64,000 bases of DNA from Nematopogon swammerdamellus (taxonomy: Eukaryota; Arthropoda; Insecta; Lepidoptera; Adelidae). The notes beneath the pieces are model-generated. The model saw only the letters and a program-made list of their open reading frames with translations. It was not told the DNA's origin and made no database searches. Positions 1-11,081 of the stretch are shown one piece after another. Each line of letters begins with the position of its first letter. Position 1 is the first letter of the stretch. The translations under genes were made by a program, and so were the position numbers. The stretch is taken from positions 21,095,566 through 21,159,565 of the forward strand of contig OX336340.1 in the NCBI GenBank assembly GCA_946902875.1. Direction: 5' to 3'.

Positions 1-100
1 AACAAATTACTCCGATTTTTTTTCTTATTTCTCCCTGGGTACTCATAAACTGGCTTACTCCCTGGTCCCCGCTTGACGTTGAATTTTGGGACACCCTGTA
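1..100. mobile_element. Right end of a mariner-type MITE
   Basis: The terminal sequence ttttgggacaccctgta and the preceding ~90 bp match the right end of the complete element at 49515-49908, including the cctgggta-ctcataaactgg block. The target would be TA. The left part lies outside the window. Seen: the shared end. Inference: mariner-type mobilisation, from the cagggtgtcccaaaa terminus and TA. Confidence 0.7.
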
Positions 101-187
101 TAGAGAATGTTTAACGATCGAATATTACTCTTAAACCCGTAAAACAACAGAGATTTCATGATAATAGTGAGAAACACATTAATATTT

Positions 188-1566
188 CGGCCGCCCCAAA
201 CCAAAACAAAGTATGTGCCACTTTTACCTAAACACGTTTTTTGCACCATTGTACTTATTTTTTTATGCTCTATCTGGAAAAAATATGAAAAAAATTCTAT
301 CTCCAATATTTCCCAAGATAAGTAAGCGTAAAAAGCAAGGATCTTCCACTTTTTGGGTAAATATTAAATTTAAGTTCCCATTAGCCATAGTATGTGACAA
401 ATCCCCACTCCAAAAGCAAGTATGTTCCAGTAGATACTTGGTAATTATTTGGTAACTCGTCTCATACTTGCTTTTGTTATGGTGTGAAAAATGTGATACT
501 TGGTTTTGTTTTAATAAGTAATATTACAGTTTTGCACTGGCAATACCCAAAATGTCACCTGTCTAATTTGACGTTACGTGTCAGTTGCAATTCAAATAAA
601 CGTCAATCAAATAGGTACACATTTTGCGGTTGTTTGTCAGCACTTGGTTAGCGAACGGTTTGTTTCGTCAGTGTCGTGTGATTTTATTATAAATACATGG
701 TTAATAATTAGCAAATACCTATGTAGTAGAAAGTGAACTACGAGTACTTCATTTGTACAAATTTATTTTGTAGACTTTCTACAAAAGAAGTTTGACGTGA
801 CAAAAATTAATGAGCGAAATGTAGCACTTCGAGGAAAAGAAACCAAAAAGAAAAAAGAAGTAATCGAAAAACTTCTTCCTCTAATGCCTAAAAATCAATG
901 ACGTATCATTAGAAGAATGTTTTGGCAAAATTTGCCAGATTCCGACAATCTTCAAAATTTAGTTTCCCGAGGACAATGTGTTGATGAATAAATTATTTTA
1001 TCATTATTATTAAGTTTAAAAATGAGAATTTCTAATAATAATATGTTTGTTTATATTGATTTAGTTTTGTAAGGAAGGTGTTGATTAATAATAATTTCAT
1101 TAAATAAAGAAGTATTTCTAATATTAATACCTAATTATGTTTTATTTATATTTTGGTTTTTATTTCATACAATTTCTGAAACCACTTAAGCATAAACTAA
1201 ATCAAAACCAATCATTTCCTCCCTTACTTGGTTTTGATATGATCGGAAAATTAAACTCTCTATATATACATAAACTATACCAAGTAAGTGGTCATACATG
1301 TTTTTGATGTGTGAATTGGGTGTATATTTTAATGAATTTAATTTCTAAGCCAAGTATCTGATATTAAAAACGTTTTATTATGAAAACGGATGACCATATT
1401 AATTCACTGTAATCAAGCATAGGTATATGGCATTTTTAAGTTTCTGCTAAAACAAATTTTCTTTTATATTTTCCTTCAGAAAAGTTGCTATGATTTTTTT
1501 TCGTTTTTTGGCTCTCCTGTAAAATTTGTCATTTGGTAGATACTTGCTTTTGGTTTGAAGCGGCCG
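188..1566. mobile_element. TIR transposon of unassigned superfamily with a small ORF
   Basis: Imperfect terminal inverted repeats begin with cggccg at both ends (188-193 and 1561-1566) and continue as about 17 matches in 20 through a caaaccaaaa core. ATTT flanks both ends (184-187 and 1567-1570), a possible 4-bp target duplication. Subterminal motifs of the form ccaaaagcaagtat and gatacttggttttg recur on both strands near both ends (about 330-510 and 1220-1350), as in elements whose transposase binds subterminal repeats. The only coding-like sequence inside is at 774-991. I do not recognise the family. Confidence 0.55.
774..991 (+). pseudogene. Decayed terminal exon-like reading frame inside the 188-1566 element
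   Basis: An open frame of about 72 codons follows a good 3' splice-acceptor-like tract (tttattttgtag ending at 773). It is Lys-rich at first, then reads a LPLMPKN segment and, after an in-frame TGA at 899-901, a MFWQNLPDSDNL segment, with a final TAA at 989-991. A polyadenylation-like aataaa lies about 110 bp downstream. Nothing was recognised by family. The single internal stop and the missing upstream start mean it is either a pseudogene or an exon with a sequence error. Codon use resembles coding more than the flanks do, but this is weak evidence. Confidence 0.35.
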
Positions 1567-1570
1567 ATTT

Positions 1571-2007
1571 GTTGGAGGCACGTACATAAAATATATAAGT
1601 AAGTAGGCTCAATAATTCACGTTTCATAGTGTATACAAATTGCGGTTGGAAAATGATATCATTATTGTGGAGGTATCTATAGACGGTAAAACACTGTAAT
1701 CCTTTTACCGAAACTCCAAACAACCGAGTAATATTACACTACGATTTTCGTGTGTGGGCGACGACGGGCGGGCGCTGAAGGTCCCAGCGGTTCATAAATT
1801 GTTTCATCTGAAGTAGTCATAACTTTTGCAATGCTTTCATTATACTTTACGTTCCGACGCGCTATTCCGCGAGCGATATAGATGTTTTGTTCACGTCGGA
1901 GTGGTCAGAGGATGAAATCTGGACCGCTCGTTTGGTGTATACCGGAATAAGCTGAGATTAGGGCATAGACGAGAGGTGAGGCAATTAATTTGAGAACTAT
2001 AAATATA
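1571..2007. other. Unassigned sequence
   Basis: AT-rich DNA with a GC-richer patch around 1745-1930. No supported ORF, RNA or recognised repeat. Confidence 0.5.
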
Positions 2008-2083
2008 AATATATATAAGGTATTTCATTAGTAGGTAATTAGTACGCTAATGTGTATCAGATACTGATCACGTTCCCCATACA
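2008..2083. repeat. Single arm of the atcagatactgatcacgttccc foldback family
   Basis: Matches one arm of the palindromic element at 62826-63061 and the fragment at 52019-52091: a tttcattagtaggta block, then gtatcagatactgatcacgt. No second arm is present here. Confidence 0.6.
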
Positions 2084-2167
2084 TTTTTTTTATATCAAAT
2101 ATCTACCCATGCTGCTATGAAATAATTGTTCAATATACTATTCTATTATTTCAGTAGGATGGGTAGT

Positions 2168-2292
2168 TTTTTTTTTATGGAAACTGACACGGTTGTTGGT
2201 TACATCACCTACAACATCCGTGATGTCAGCCCATAACACCGGGTGAAATAGGTGCCATGTCAGTGCTTTCCTTCATTTCAAGTCGGCTACAC
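2168..2292 (-). mobile_element. SINE-A 3' fragment
   Basis: The T-run plus atggaaactgacacggtt is the reversed SINE-A tail, followed by the conserved tgatgtcagcccataaca block. The 5' end is truncated in the middle of the body. Confidence 0.8.
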
Positions 2293-3419
2293 GTTATTGA
2301 TATAAAATAACGTTCCAACAGTAATAATACATAACCAATTTGATTAATTAATAAGCCGAACTGAATTACATTACACTTATATAAATAAACAAACGAAGCC
2401 CACCATCAAAATAACACAATCGTCAATACTATCCCCCAATACGTATATGCACTGCTAACATCTCAACTCCAAGAAAAGTTCGCTAGAAAAGTTCACGGTT
2501 ACCGCATTCAAGTCCCAGTAGTCTCAACTTCCGGTCCCGTGTCACTCCGAGGAACTTTCTAGAAGCAATCAGCGAAAAAGCTGTGAAATTTTCAGCGCTA
2601 GACGAAAACGCCTTCGCGTCGGCTACGTGAAGCTGACAATTGTTGAAATCGTTAAAAATCTGTAAAAGATAGAGACAGTGCACAATATTATATTGACAGA
2701 TTGACACACCAGTCGATTCAGTGACGAGTTTCATACTCTCAACATATGTATGGTCGATTTTCGACTCGTCAGTAGTAGAATAGAATTCCTTATGGCATTA
2801 AGCTCGCCCATTGTACAAACTTTTAATGAAATTTGTTGAACACAAAAGTAATTGACATACAGTGAAGGAATTTGCGTTCTTGCTTTTTAGGCTTCCGTAC
2901 CATTACGGTATACGGTCGCGTATAGTCAAATGTATCTACTTGTATTAAGTTTCAGCGAACTCGGATGATCGGTTTAAGAGTTATGGAGGAACATACACAC
3001 ATACAGAAAAGATTTCTAAAAATCGTCAATTTAGTTTTAGTATCATACATAGAGAGTCTACAAACTCAGTATCTCACATAACAAAATAACTTACTCCACG
3101 GCCATCCCTTACCTATTTATTATTAGTATTGATTGATATATTGATTTTTGTAGCGTGCACTCGGTTTGAATCAAGTAGGAGCAGATGCAAGTAAATGTTG
3201 TGCGGAAACAGAAAAACAGTTTGACAAATTTTGTCTCTCATAAAACATCGCATACATTTCGCGACCTAAATTTTAACAACAAAATACGAGTATTCTCATT
3301 TTCACTCGTCGCTCCCGTTTCTTATTCCTGCTCCCCGTCCGAGACCGGCCGAAATTGCATGTCATTTTTAACAAAATTCCAGGTGTTTCGTCCAGAAGGC
3401 GTCCTTCCAAAGGTTGCAC
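2293..3419. other. Unassigned sequence
   Basis: No gene supported. A short piece at about 2938-3080 (from tgtattaagtttcagcgaac to the tagttttagtatcatacata block) recurs at about 14885-15040, so it belongs to an unnamed dispersed repeat. Confidence 0.45.
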
Positions 3420-3522
3420 GCATTAATCAGCGGAGTCGGCGGGTAGATGGCGCCACCTGCCCGCGACCGGCGCTGTCCATTAGCAGATACATTAAGCTGC
3501 TCCATTACTCCTATGATTAATT
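3420..3522 (+). repeat. ~100-bp GC-rich dispersed sequence (pair with 38812-38906)
   Basis: The block ggcgccacctgcccgcgacc and its flanks, through ccattactcctatgattaat, reappear in inverse orientation at 38812-38906 with high identity. It is not part of any other family labelled here. Confidence 0.6.
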
Positions 3523-3633
3523 ACGTAGACAGCAACCGCCAGTGCGACCGCTTCTTAGGAAGGCGTGCACCCAGGCGATATCTCACTCTTGACCAGAACA
3601 GAATATAAATATTTTATTGAGTACGGGTAATTA

Positions 3634-3947
3634 AAAAACCGGCAAAGTTCGAGACGAACTCGCGCACCGAGGGTTCCGTGTCGCCATGTCATGGTTAGCG
3701 CCACTCACGCCATCTATGGCGTGTTATGAAATGCTTAATATTAGTTAAAATGCTTCATACTCTATTCGGTAGATGGCGCGCGCACATACACTTTTTGGTT
3801 TCTTCTATGGCTATATTCTACATAATAACACATATTCTGTGAAAATTACAACGTGCTACCTATTACGATTCTAGAGATACAGCCCTCGGACAGACATACA
3901 GACGGCATAGGCTAAGTAATAGGCTTCCGTACGGGATACGGAACTCC
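3634..3947 (-). mobile_element. Repeat G1
   Basis: Begins with the aaaaaccggc end and the cgaactcgcgcaccgagggt block, contains the ccatgtcatggttagcgcca segment and the cagacatacagacgg simple run, and ends in the reversed ttccgta terminus. Confidence 0.75.
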
Positions 3948-4565
3948 AAAAATAATAAATAAAATGAAATATATTTTTCACCAAATAGAAAAGAAACCAG
4001 GCAATGTGAACTTACTCGTTATCATTTTTGTGACGACGGTCAAATAAAACCTACTGACATAGGTCTCTCCCAAAACACACCTTTCTGTGTCTCCCAATAC
4101 ACCTGACCTGATCTTCTCTTTTCGGGCGAAGAGCGAAGACAAATTCTTCTTTCTATATTAACCTAAACAAATATTAAAAGTTAAAAACGAAACTCTTATA
4201 AGATCTCTCATGTGTCCGTCCGTCTGTCACAGAGGTGTTTCTCGAAAACTAAGTAACATAGAATTTGGCATAATGATAGATCTTGGTGACGCTCACATAT
4301 ATCGCTCAATATCAATAACTAGATCAAAATAAATTTTAGTTTAACTTGGGGGGTCAGTTTGGTACCAATAAAAAAAATTTTAATGAATAAATCAATGTAA
4401 ATAATGTAAAAATGTAAATATCGTTTGGTAACATTTGAATGAGAATTTGTAAGGATTCTAAAAATTTTACAATTTTAAGCTCAGTGCTTAAAATTAAGTA
4501 GGTATATAGCTAAAAATGTGCAAAACCTTAACGTTCCCCTTTCACTTGATTTTCACGTGGCGCAC

Positions 4566-4760
4566 TTGAAAAAAAAACCTTATCCCCCGAAATGGACCCC
4601 CAAAAACGAAATCTTTCATTTACTCTATCTATACGTTCGTGGTTGGGTCATCAAATCAAACTCTATATATACGTGTATGTACCAAATTTCAACGTTTTTT
4701 GTCCAGTAGATTCGGAGAAAATAAGCCGTGACAAACAGACAGACATGAGAATGATCCTAT
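4566..4760 (-). mobile_element. Repeat G2 fragment
   Basis: Contains the G2 markers in reverse: cccccaaaaacgaaat, tggttgggtcatcaaa and a tgtaccaaatttcaacg block followed by ttttgtccagta. Both G ends are missing. Confidence 0.65.
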
Positions 4761-5190
4761 AGGTAAGGTTCAGTTTTTTTTTTTCGCTTTTGACGTAATA
4801 ATTCTTTCACTGAGGTTAATTTATTAATTATGTATATGCACGCACTTAATACGGATAGCTCTAAGTAGAAAACTTTATTGGTCTTTGTGAAATTTATGTA
4901 AGTACCTATTCCTTTTACGATGACTGTATGTTTTCCAAATATTACAAAATACAAATAAAACAATTTAAGAACTTCTTTTCCTTACAATTTATTTTCTTTT
5001 TTCACAAAAAAAAACAGCGCACACTCCTAATGCAAACAGCCTGCAACCGCAGCCGCCGGGGCCCATAGGGTGCCGCCGCCGTCTGCAATCACAGATAGCT
5101 ATCCATATTTAGGACAACAGTAACCAAGCAGACCATATTAGTTACAACATTAACACAAGTGAATAGAATAAACGAAATGTATGTATGTAT
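4761..5190. other. Unassigned sequence
   Basis: AT-rich, with a short GC-rich patch at 5040-5090. No gene seen. Confidence 0.45.
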
Positions 5191-5224
5191 GTATGTGGAT
5201 GGATGAGAAGAGCCGAAGACCGCG

Positions 5225-5303
5225 TATGGTGGCGTGTCTTGTGAGAAGCCTATGTCCAGCAGTGGACCGATACAGGCTGATGATGATGATGATGATGATG
5301 ATA
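5225..5303 (+). mobile_element. L-c LINE 3' tail with (GAT)n
   Basis: The tail contains agcctatgtccagcagtgga and then a GAT microsatellite of about eight units, the usual end of a lepidopteran CR1/jockey-like LINE. A reversed copy with a clean TSD is at 17149-17200. Confidence 0.7.
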
Positions 5304-5304
5304 C

Positions 5305-5460
5305 ACACTCCTCGATACCACCTCGAAAAAGTGCCAGCCTGGCTTGAAGGTGGACTAAAGTCGCTGGGGAAAGGCTATTAAACCGCGATTTGAATATCCG
5401 CGGGTTAGTAGGGAACCATATTCCCCGGAAACCCATTCCACACCTTTGCAGTGCGACAAG
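5305..5460 (-). pseudogene. LINE ORF2 C-terminal fragment
   Basis: On the minus strand the translation contains WFPTNPRIFKSRFNSL after a G-G-I-W segment, resembling the short tail after the reverse transcriptase of jockey/CR1-like LINEs (compare 19400-19845). It is short and disrupted; assignment is by motif resemblance only. Confidence 0.4.
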
Positions 5461-5539
5461 AACTATTTAGAAACGATTAACGTCACGCCTGTTTGCCATT
5501 GGGGCAGGAAGAGATTAAATCAATTTAATTAATTAATAA

Positions 5540-5775
5540 GTCAGAACTCTCAGCAAAATTATTAATCTTGCTCTCAATCTGTGTTTTCAATAGACTGTAA
5601 GCGATCATATTATGTGGCTAGCCACATAAATACTTGTAATATGTTTAAAAAAAATACCCTGCCAAGTTTCTTGCCGGTTCTTTTTCGTGGGTGTAATCGA
5701 ACCGCATAGAACATATTGTGACAAGTTCGAGTTCAGTCTAACTGCCATATGGATTATCAATAAACAATACAATAA
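5540..5775 (+). mobile_element. L-b LINE 3' tail
   Basis: Conserved blocks tcagaactctcag, a ctgccaagtttcttgccggt block and tcaataaacaat also occur in that order at 20121-20345 and in part at 20935-21085 and 54745-54910. This resembles RTE-type LINE 3' ends in Lepidoptera. A separate short piece with gtcacgcctgttt (5485-5525; again near 35530) lies just upstream. Confidence 0.65.
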
Positions 5776-6478
5776 AAATTAGGGACACAATTAAATCTAT
5801 TTACATTATTAAATTATATTAATTCCTCAGTTACTGAACATCTAACTTACATAAGCGACAAGCTCGAGTAGCGAAACAGTTACATTATAACTACTCCGTA
5901 AAGCGATCGCAAGTGTACGCCTGGTCATAAAAAGACTATTTCCGATTTATGAAAATAGATTACTTTTATGAATTTTCCCCGCCCACCATCGCACGCGCCC
6001 GCCCTAAGTCGTCGCGAGTAGCCGTCTGTTCCTAATTGACACATTGCGTGACTTTACTAAGCTTCGCTCAAGCGCTCAGTGGAACTATAACGTGTTCACT
6101 TTACTTGTCTGCCCGTCTCAGGTCGAATCTTGTTGCTAGAACTAGTATGCTGTAATTCTAGGCCTATTGTTCATTGGGTTGCATATTTGATTTCTATTAG
6201 TCAGTAATTGAAGTACTTTGGTTTATTATAGAGCATTCATAAGGACGTTGATTCCTGAGTTGAACATTAGATCCGTTTTTTTTTTCTTTTTCATTGGAAT
6301 AAAAACTTTTTCATATCACTACAAACGAACGCAATTTGAAGGAAAGAAAAGTGGAGTTTTTTTTCTATGTATAGGTCGTTGATAGATAACATAACAATAT
6401 TACTGATTTCACTTCAAATGTTTTATAATTATTGTTGTTGAGGCTTAACATTTAAAATAATTTTAAGCAAATCGTTTG
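5776..6478. other. Unassigned sequence
   Basis: AT-rich, no supported feature. Confidence 0.45.
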
Positions 6479-6479
6479 A

Positions 6480-7636
6480 AGAGTTATCTAAATCAGAGGC
6501 GTTCGGGGAGTTATCTCAATCGGAGAGTTATCTCTAACGGAAAACTATCTCAATCGGAGAGCTATCTTAATCGGAGAGCTATCTAAAACGGAGAGCTATC
6601 ACAATCGGAGAGCTATCACAATCGGAGAGCTATCACAATCGGAGAGCTATCTCAATCGGAGGGCTATCTCAATCGGAGAGCTATCTCAATCGGAGGGCTA
6701 TCTCAATCGGAGAGCTACCTCAATCGGAGAGCTATCTCAATCGGAAAGCTATATCACTCGGAGAGCTATTTCAATCGGAGAGTTAACTCAAACGGAAAGT
6801 TATCTCAATTGGAGAGTTATCTCAATCGGAGAGCTATCTCAATCGGAGAGCTATCACGGAGAGCTATCTCAATCGAAGATCTATCTCAATTGGAGAGCTA
6901 TCTCGGAGAGCTATCTCAATCGGAGAGCTATCTCAATCGAAGAGTTATCTCAATCAGAGAGTTACCTCAATTGGGGACCTATCTCAATCGAAGAGTTATC
7001 TCAATCAGAGAGTTACCTCAATTGGGGAGCTATCTCAATCGAAGAGTTATCTCAATCAGAGAGTTACCTCAATTGAGGAGCTATCTCAATCGAAGAGTTA
7101 TCTCAATCAGAGAGTTACCTCAATTGGGGAGCTATCTCAATCGGAGAGCTATCTCAATCGGAGAGCTATCTCAATCGAAGAGTTATCTCAATCAGAGAGT
7201 TACCTCAATTGGGGAGCTATCTCAATCGAAGAGTTATCTCAATCAGAGAGTTACCTCAATTGAGGAGCTATCTCAATCGAAGAGTTATCTCAATCAGAGA
7301 GTTACCTCAATTGGGGAGCTATCTCAATCGGAGAGCTATCTCAATCGGAGAGCTATCTCAATCGAAGAGTTATCTCAATCAGAGAGTTACCTCAATTGGG
7401 GAGCTATCTCAATCGAAGAGTTATCTCAATCAGAGAGTTACCTCAATTGGGGAGCTATCTCAATCGAAGAGTTATCTCAATCAGAGAGTTACCTTAATTT
7501 GGGAGCTATCTCAATCGAAGAGTTATCTCAATGAGAGAGTTACCTCAATTGGGGAGCTATCTCAATCGGAGAGCTATCTCAATCGGAGAGCTATCTCAAT
7601 CGGAGAGCCATCTCATTCGGAGAGCTATCTCAATCA
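6480..7636 (+). repeat. 17-bp minisatellite with 187-bp higher-order units
   Basis: About 68 tandem copies of a 17-bp monomer (consensus caatcggagagctatct). Variant monomers (caatcgaagagttatct, caatcagagagttacct, caattggggagctatct) follow each other in a fixed order, and a block of 11 monomers repeats exactly 187 bp apart (7019 and 7206). The monomer has no stop codon in any forward frame, so long frames run through it. Because 17 is not a multiple of 3 they are a by-product, not a protein-coding signal. Confidence 0.95.
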
Positions 7637-8254
7637 TTGTCACCCTGGCAGCGTGGGAATGTAAATTTTTTATTTGTGAATAGTTTAAAATTGTATTTAG
7701 AAATAATACAGTCTCTTATCACTTTTTTAACATCAAATCTAGATATTCCATCGTGCTCTATGAAAAGTAACAAAAGACTACGCTTCATAAAACATTTCTC
7801 TCGCCATATTTTTATTTCACTATGCGCGCAGGGGCCTGAATAACTATGCGTCATATTTTAGGCGACACGGCCACGTCTAGTTATGCAAATCCAAGAGAGT
7901 CAAAAGGGAAGGTTGAACAGGGGATGTCGAGTGGTGCTTTGTTGTCGGGGCGGCGACAGCAGGGTTCTGGTGGATGGCGGAAAGTTACGATGTTTGTTTC
8001 GTCATTAGAGGCGGGAGGATAGAAATGACACGAAGAAAATGGTCGTTCGTGCATTCTTCGCCGTTTTCCCATTCACTTTGGTGTAATTGGGCGCACGCGA
8101 GGCGTTTTGGGGGCTTTTTATTTCAGTTTTTGGACAAACTCGCTCCTGAATCGAAGTAAAAGTTATAGTTTTATTTCTCAACTTGGATTCGCCTGCGACT
8201 TCGCGCGTTTACAATCTGATAATGTTGTAATTACCATCCCTGGCTACTTAGTAT
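7637..8254. other. Unassigned sequence
   Basis: No recognised repeat except a short cctgcgacttcgcgcgttta piece near 8190 that belongs to a widespread lepidopteran motif. Frames here give no recognisable protein. Confidence 0.4.
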
Positions 8255-9118
8255 TTTTAGGGTTCCGTACCTCAAAAGAGGAAAAAACTGACCCCTTAAT
8301 TGTGGACAGACCTTTGTGTTTGTCTGTCTGTCTACTGTACCAAAAAAGTTTAAATTCGGTACATATATAAAGTTTGATGACCCAACCACGGGCGTTTAGC
8401 GTAAATGAACGAATTACGTTTTTGGGGGTAAGTTTTGGGGGACAAATTAGAAAGTAAAAAAAAAAACTGGGCCGGTCAGTTCTTGGATGGGTGACCGCTC
8501 GACCGTTGGAGGCTGACCGTGGTTCGGATTCCACGTAAAACTGTAGGTCCCTTCTCTTCTTACCTTACTAGATGGTAGGGTTCAACCCGCCCGATTTTGT
8601 ACCACCGCACTGAATGAAACGTCGTCGGTCGAAACGGCTATGTAAATAGTTTGTGTTTTCCGTCCAGTTCAGTGTAGCCGGCACGACCGAAGGGAAGCAC
8701 TGACATAGCACCTAGTTCACCCAGTGTTATGGGCTGACATCACGGATGTGGTAAGTGATGTAGCCAACGGTGTCAGTTTCCATAAAAAAAAAACTTTGTT
8801 TTAAGTGCATCATGTATGAGGCATATAGTTGAAAAGGGCTCGCTGTAAGGAATACAAATATTTTATCATTTTAAAATGCATAGTTTAAAAGATATTATTT
8901 AATTATAAAAAAATCTAAAATAGAGCATTCCAAACCCACCGCCCTTATCTCCGAAACTACTGAGTCTAAAATTTCGAAAAAAAATTGGGAAAAAAAAGGG
9001 CCTCTCTTATAGTTTACGGGGGAAACCTAACGGTAAAATCCTACGACTTAAATTTCTCACGGCAAACGGTATGCTACGGAACCCTCTCCACGCGAGTTCG
9101 ACTCGCTTGACAGCTTTC
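8255..9118 (+). mobile_element. Repeat G2 interrupted by SINE-A
   Basis: The left part (8255-8468) has tagggttccgtacctcaaaa, the tttgatgacccaaccacggg block and the tttgggggacaaattagaaa block. The right part (8796-9118) resumes with gttgaaaagggctcg and ends with cgcgagttcgactcgcttga. Comparison with 55665-56065 shows that the two halves are contiguous without the SINE. Confidence 0.8.
8469..8795 (+). mobile_element. SINE-A, 5'-truncated within the 5S-like segment
   Basis: Starts inside the 5S-like block (gtcagttcttggatgggtga), keeps the ggttcggattcca box and the whole body, and ends in the A tail. The flanking aaaaaaaaaact repeats look like the target duplication. Confidence 0.85.
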
Positions 9119-9175
9119 TTTTATGAAATTTTTTTGTGATATTTACACTTACGTAAAGATGGATATAACGTATCC

Positions 9176-9385
9176 AGGCTTGGGCCTCTGCTGGTGGACG
9201 CAACTGGCGTCCCGCAATCAAGGGCCTACTTCATTCAAAGGATAAGCCTTGCCATCCAGCGGGGTAATGCAGCAAGTGTTCTAGGAACATTTGAAAATGC
9301 CCCTTTTGATAGTTATTTTAATGTTTGTTAGGTAGGTTTATTTCTTTAGTTATTAGTATTACTTTTTTGTTATTTATTAAATAAA
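9176..9385 (+). pseudogene. 5'-truncated LINE: reverse-transcriptase C-terminus and 3' UTR
   Basis: In frame from 9176 to the TAG at 9329-9331 it encodes a segment with [20 protein letters not shown]. It is nearly identical to the end of the longer copy at 32778-33124 and continues into the same 3' UTR (ggtaggtttatttctttagt). The near-identity suggests recent copies. In my knowledge [13 protein letters not shown] ends belong to long reverse-transcriptase proteins of invertebrate retroelements. Confidence 0.6.
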
Positions 9386-9412
9386 TTATACGTATCCTAT
9401 ACGTTATTATCA

Positions 9413-9495
9413 CTACGTGATATGGTGCCTCGTTACACACGATATCACGTAGCGATATGCCCAGCATGGCTCGCTCCATTGCTCGCTGGGCAGCA
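9413..9495. repeat. Two adjacent short hairpins
   Basis: ctacgtgatat pairs with the later atatcacgtag, and just downstream tgcccagc pairs with gctgggca. No family recognised. Confidence 0.5.
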
Positions 9496-10451
9496 GATAC
9501 AATTTCTTGAAACCATAAATAACGTTTTCGTATAATGTGGAACTTGATGTTATTAAAACATAATATGAAAATAAGTAGGTGCCTTTATTTATATTGATTT
9601 GGTTATTTGTCAATTCTATTATAGTTTCGCCGCCGATTGTTTGACTTTCACCTCATACCGTGTACTTATATAAAATTCTCTTTGGTTTAAATCTAAGATT
9701 TCCACATCCCTCTCGCTGCATTATTCCTTTTTAGCTTTCCCCTTGGGCGCCAGACAAATTTTCGCTTTCACATTTTCTCCTTCGCCTCGGGAATAACGGC
9801 TTTCCTTATGAAACAAAGCGAAATTCCAAATCTAAGATCAATTTTTGTCTTTTTATTATATACTTACACCTTATACCTGCTATGAATTTACTTGCATACA
9901 TAAATTCACATCCCTATAGATTTGAGAAAATTCTTCAAAATGCTGCTTAGAATATTAATTCCATCTTATAAGGTTGAAGTCATACGTACATATCTACTAA
10001 TACTACAGACTAATAGTTACTCGTCTATACGACCAAGAGAAAGTAAGGCAATTTTTTTAAGTATTTACGATACGTTTTAAAATGGAATTTGCTTAAAATC
10101 ATGTTGCACAACATTCGGAACTTTAGGAGACCATTAAATGTTTCAAATTAAATTTAATTATGTATGATTTATTATTAGGTATGACTGGTATATAATGCAT
10201 TAATGCTTTAAGTCCGCTTCTTGTCACTTTTTTACTGTGCAATCGATTATAACTATATTTTCATTTCATTTCATACATGAAATGCTCTTATATAATTTTC
10301 TGTGAACGTAATTATATTATTTTATTGTTTTACTCGAAAGCCTCTTTGTTAATTTTCTTTTCTTTAATTCATTAGAAATCAAATGTAATGTCACTGAAAA
10401 GTAACCACTTTCATGCCTTTCATACAATAGATGCGTATTTATCAACCCAAG
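9496..10451. other. Unassigned sequence
   Basis: AT-rich, with no supported gene or recognised repeat. Confidence 0.45.
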
Positions 10452-10700
10452 TAGGTCCCTTCCCTCCTAATCTTACTTGGTGGTAGGGTTTAACCCGCCC
10501 GGGTTGGTACCACCGCACTGAATGAAACGTCGGTCGAAACGGCTATGGAAATAGTTTGTGTTTTCCGACCAGTTCAGTGTAGCCGGCACGATCGAAGGGG
10601 GAAGCACTGACATGGCACCAAGTTCCCCCGGTGTTATGGGCTGACATCACGGACGTTGTAGGTGATGTAGCCAACCGCGTCAGTTTCCATAAAAAAAAAA
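10452..10700 (+). mobile_element. SINE-A body, 5'-truncated
   Basis: Starts at aggtcccttccc, contains ggtaccaccgcactgaatga and the ttccgaccagttcagtgtag block, and ends in gtcagtttccat plus A10. The head is absent. Confidence 0.85.
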
Positions 10701-11081
10701 GCATGACTGAAGTATATTGTCGCAGCACCGCCCGCTCTCGCCTGCCCCCGCGCCGCGAGGCCCGTCCTAGGCGGCCCGTAACCCAACCGCCCGCGCCCGC
10801 AGATTAGGGGAACCCCTCGGTAATCCTCTTTCTGTCAGCAGCGCCGACAATTTGCGGTCCGCTTCATTCTTCGCTCGGGCTCGCGTCAACCGCGCTGCAG
10901 CGACGCACCGCGCGAGGCCAAGGTCGACTCATGTGTGTGTCCATAAGTTGACCTAAGTTGATTAGTGACAGTAGATCGCACCTATCTGCCAACGCCGCCG
11001 AAGAGGATTTAAAATGACATTGAATGAATTTGCTAATGTAGAATAGCCACGCTGATATCAACGCACGTAGCGTAAATTGCT
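10701..11081. other. GC-rich unassigned block
   Basis: 10730-10930 is strongly GC-rich (runs such as cgcctgcccccgcgccgcga). No CpG-island gene, ORF or repeat could be assigned. Confidence 0.35.

Noticed and set aside
6809..7664. Long frames of SYLN..ISI..LSQ repeats
   Set aside because: Produced by the 17-bp minisatellite, open in every forward frame; the frames overlap each other and have no non-repeat domain.
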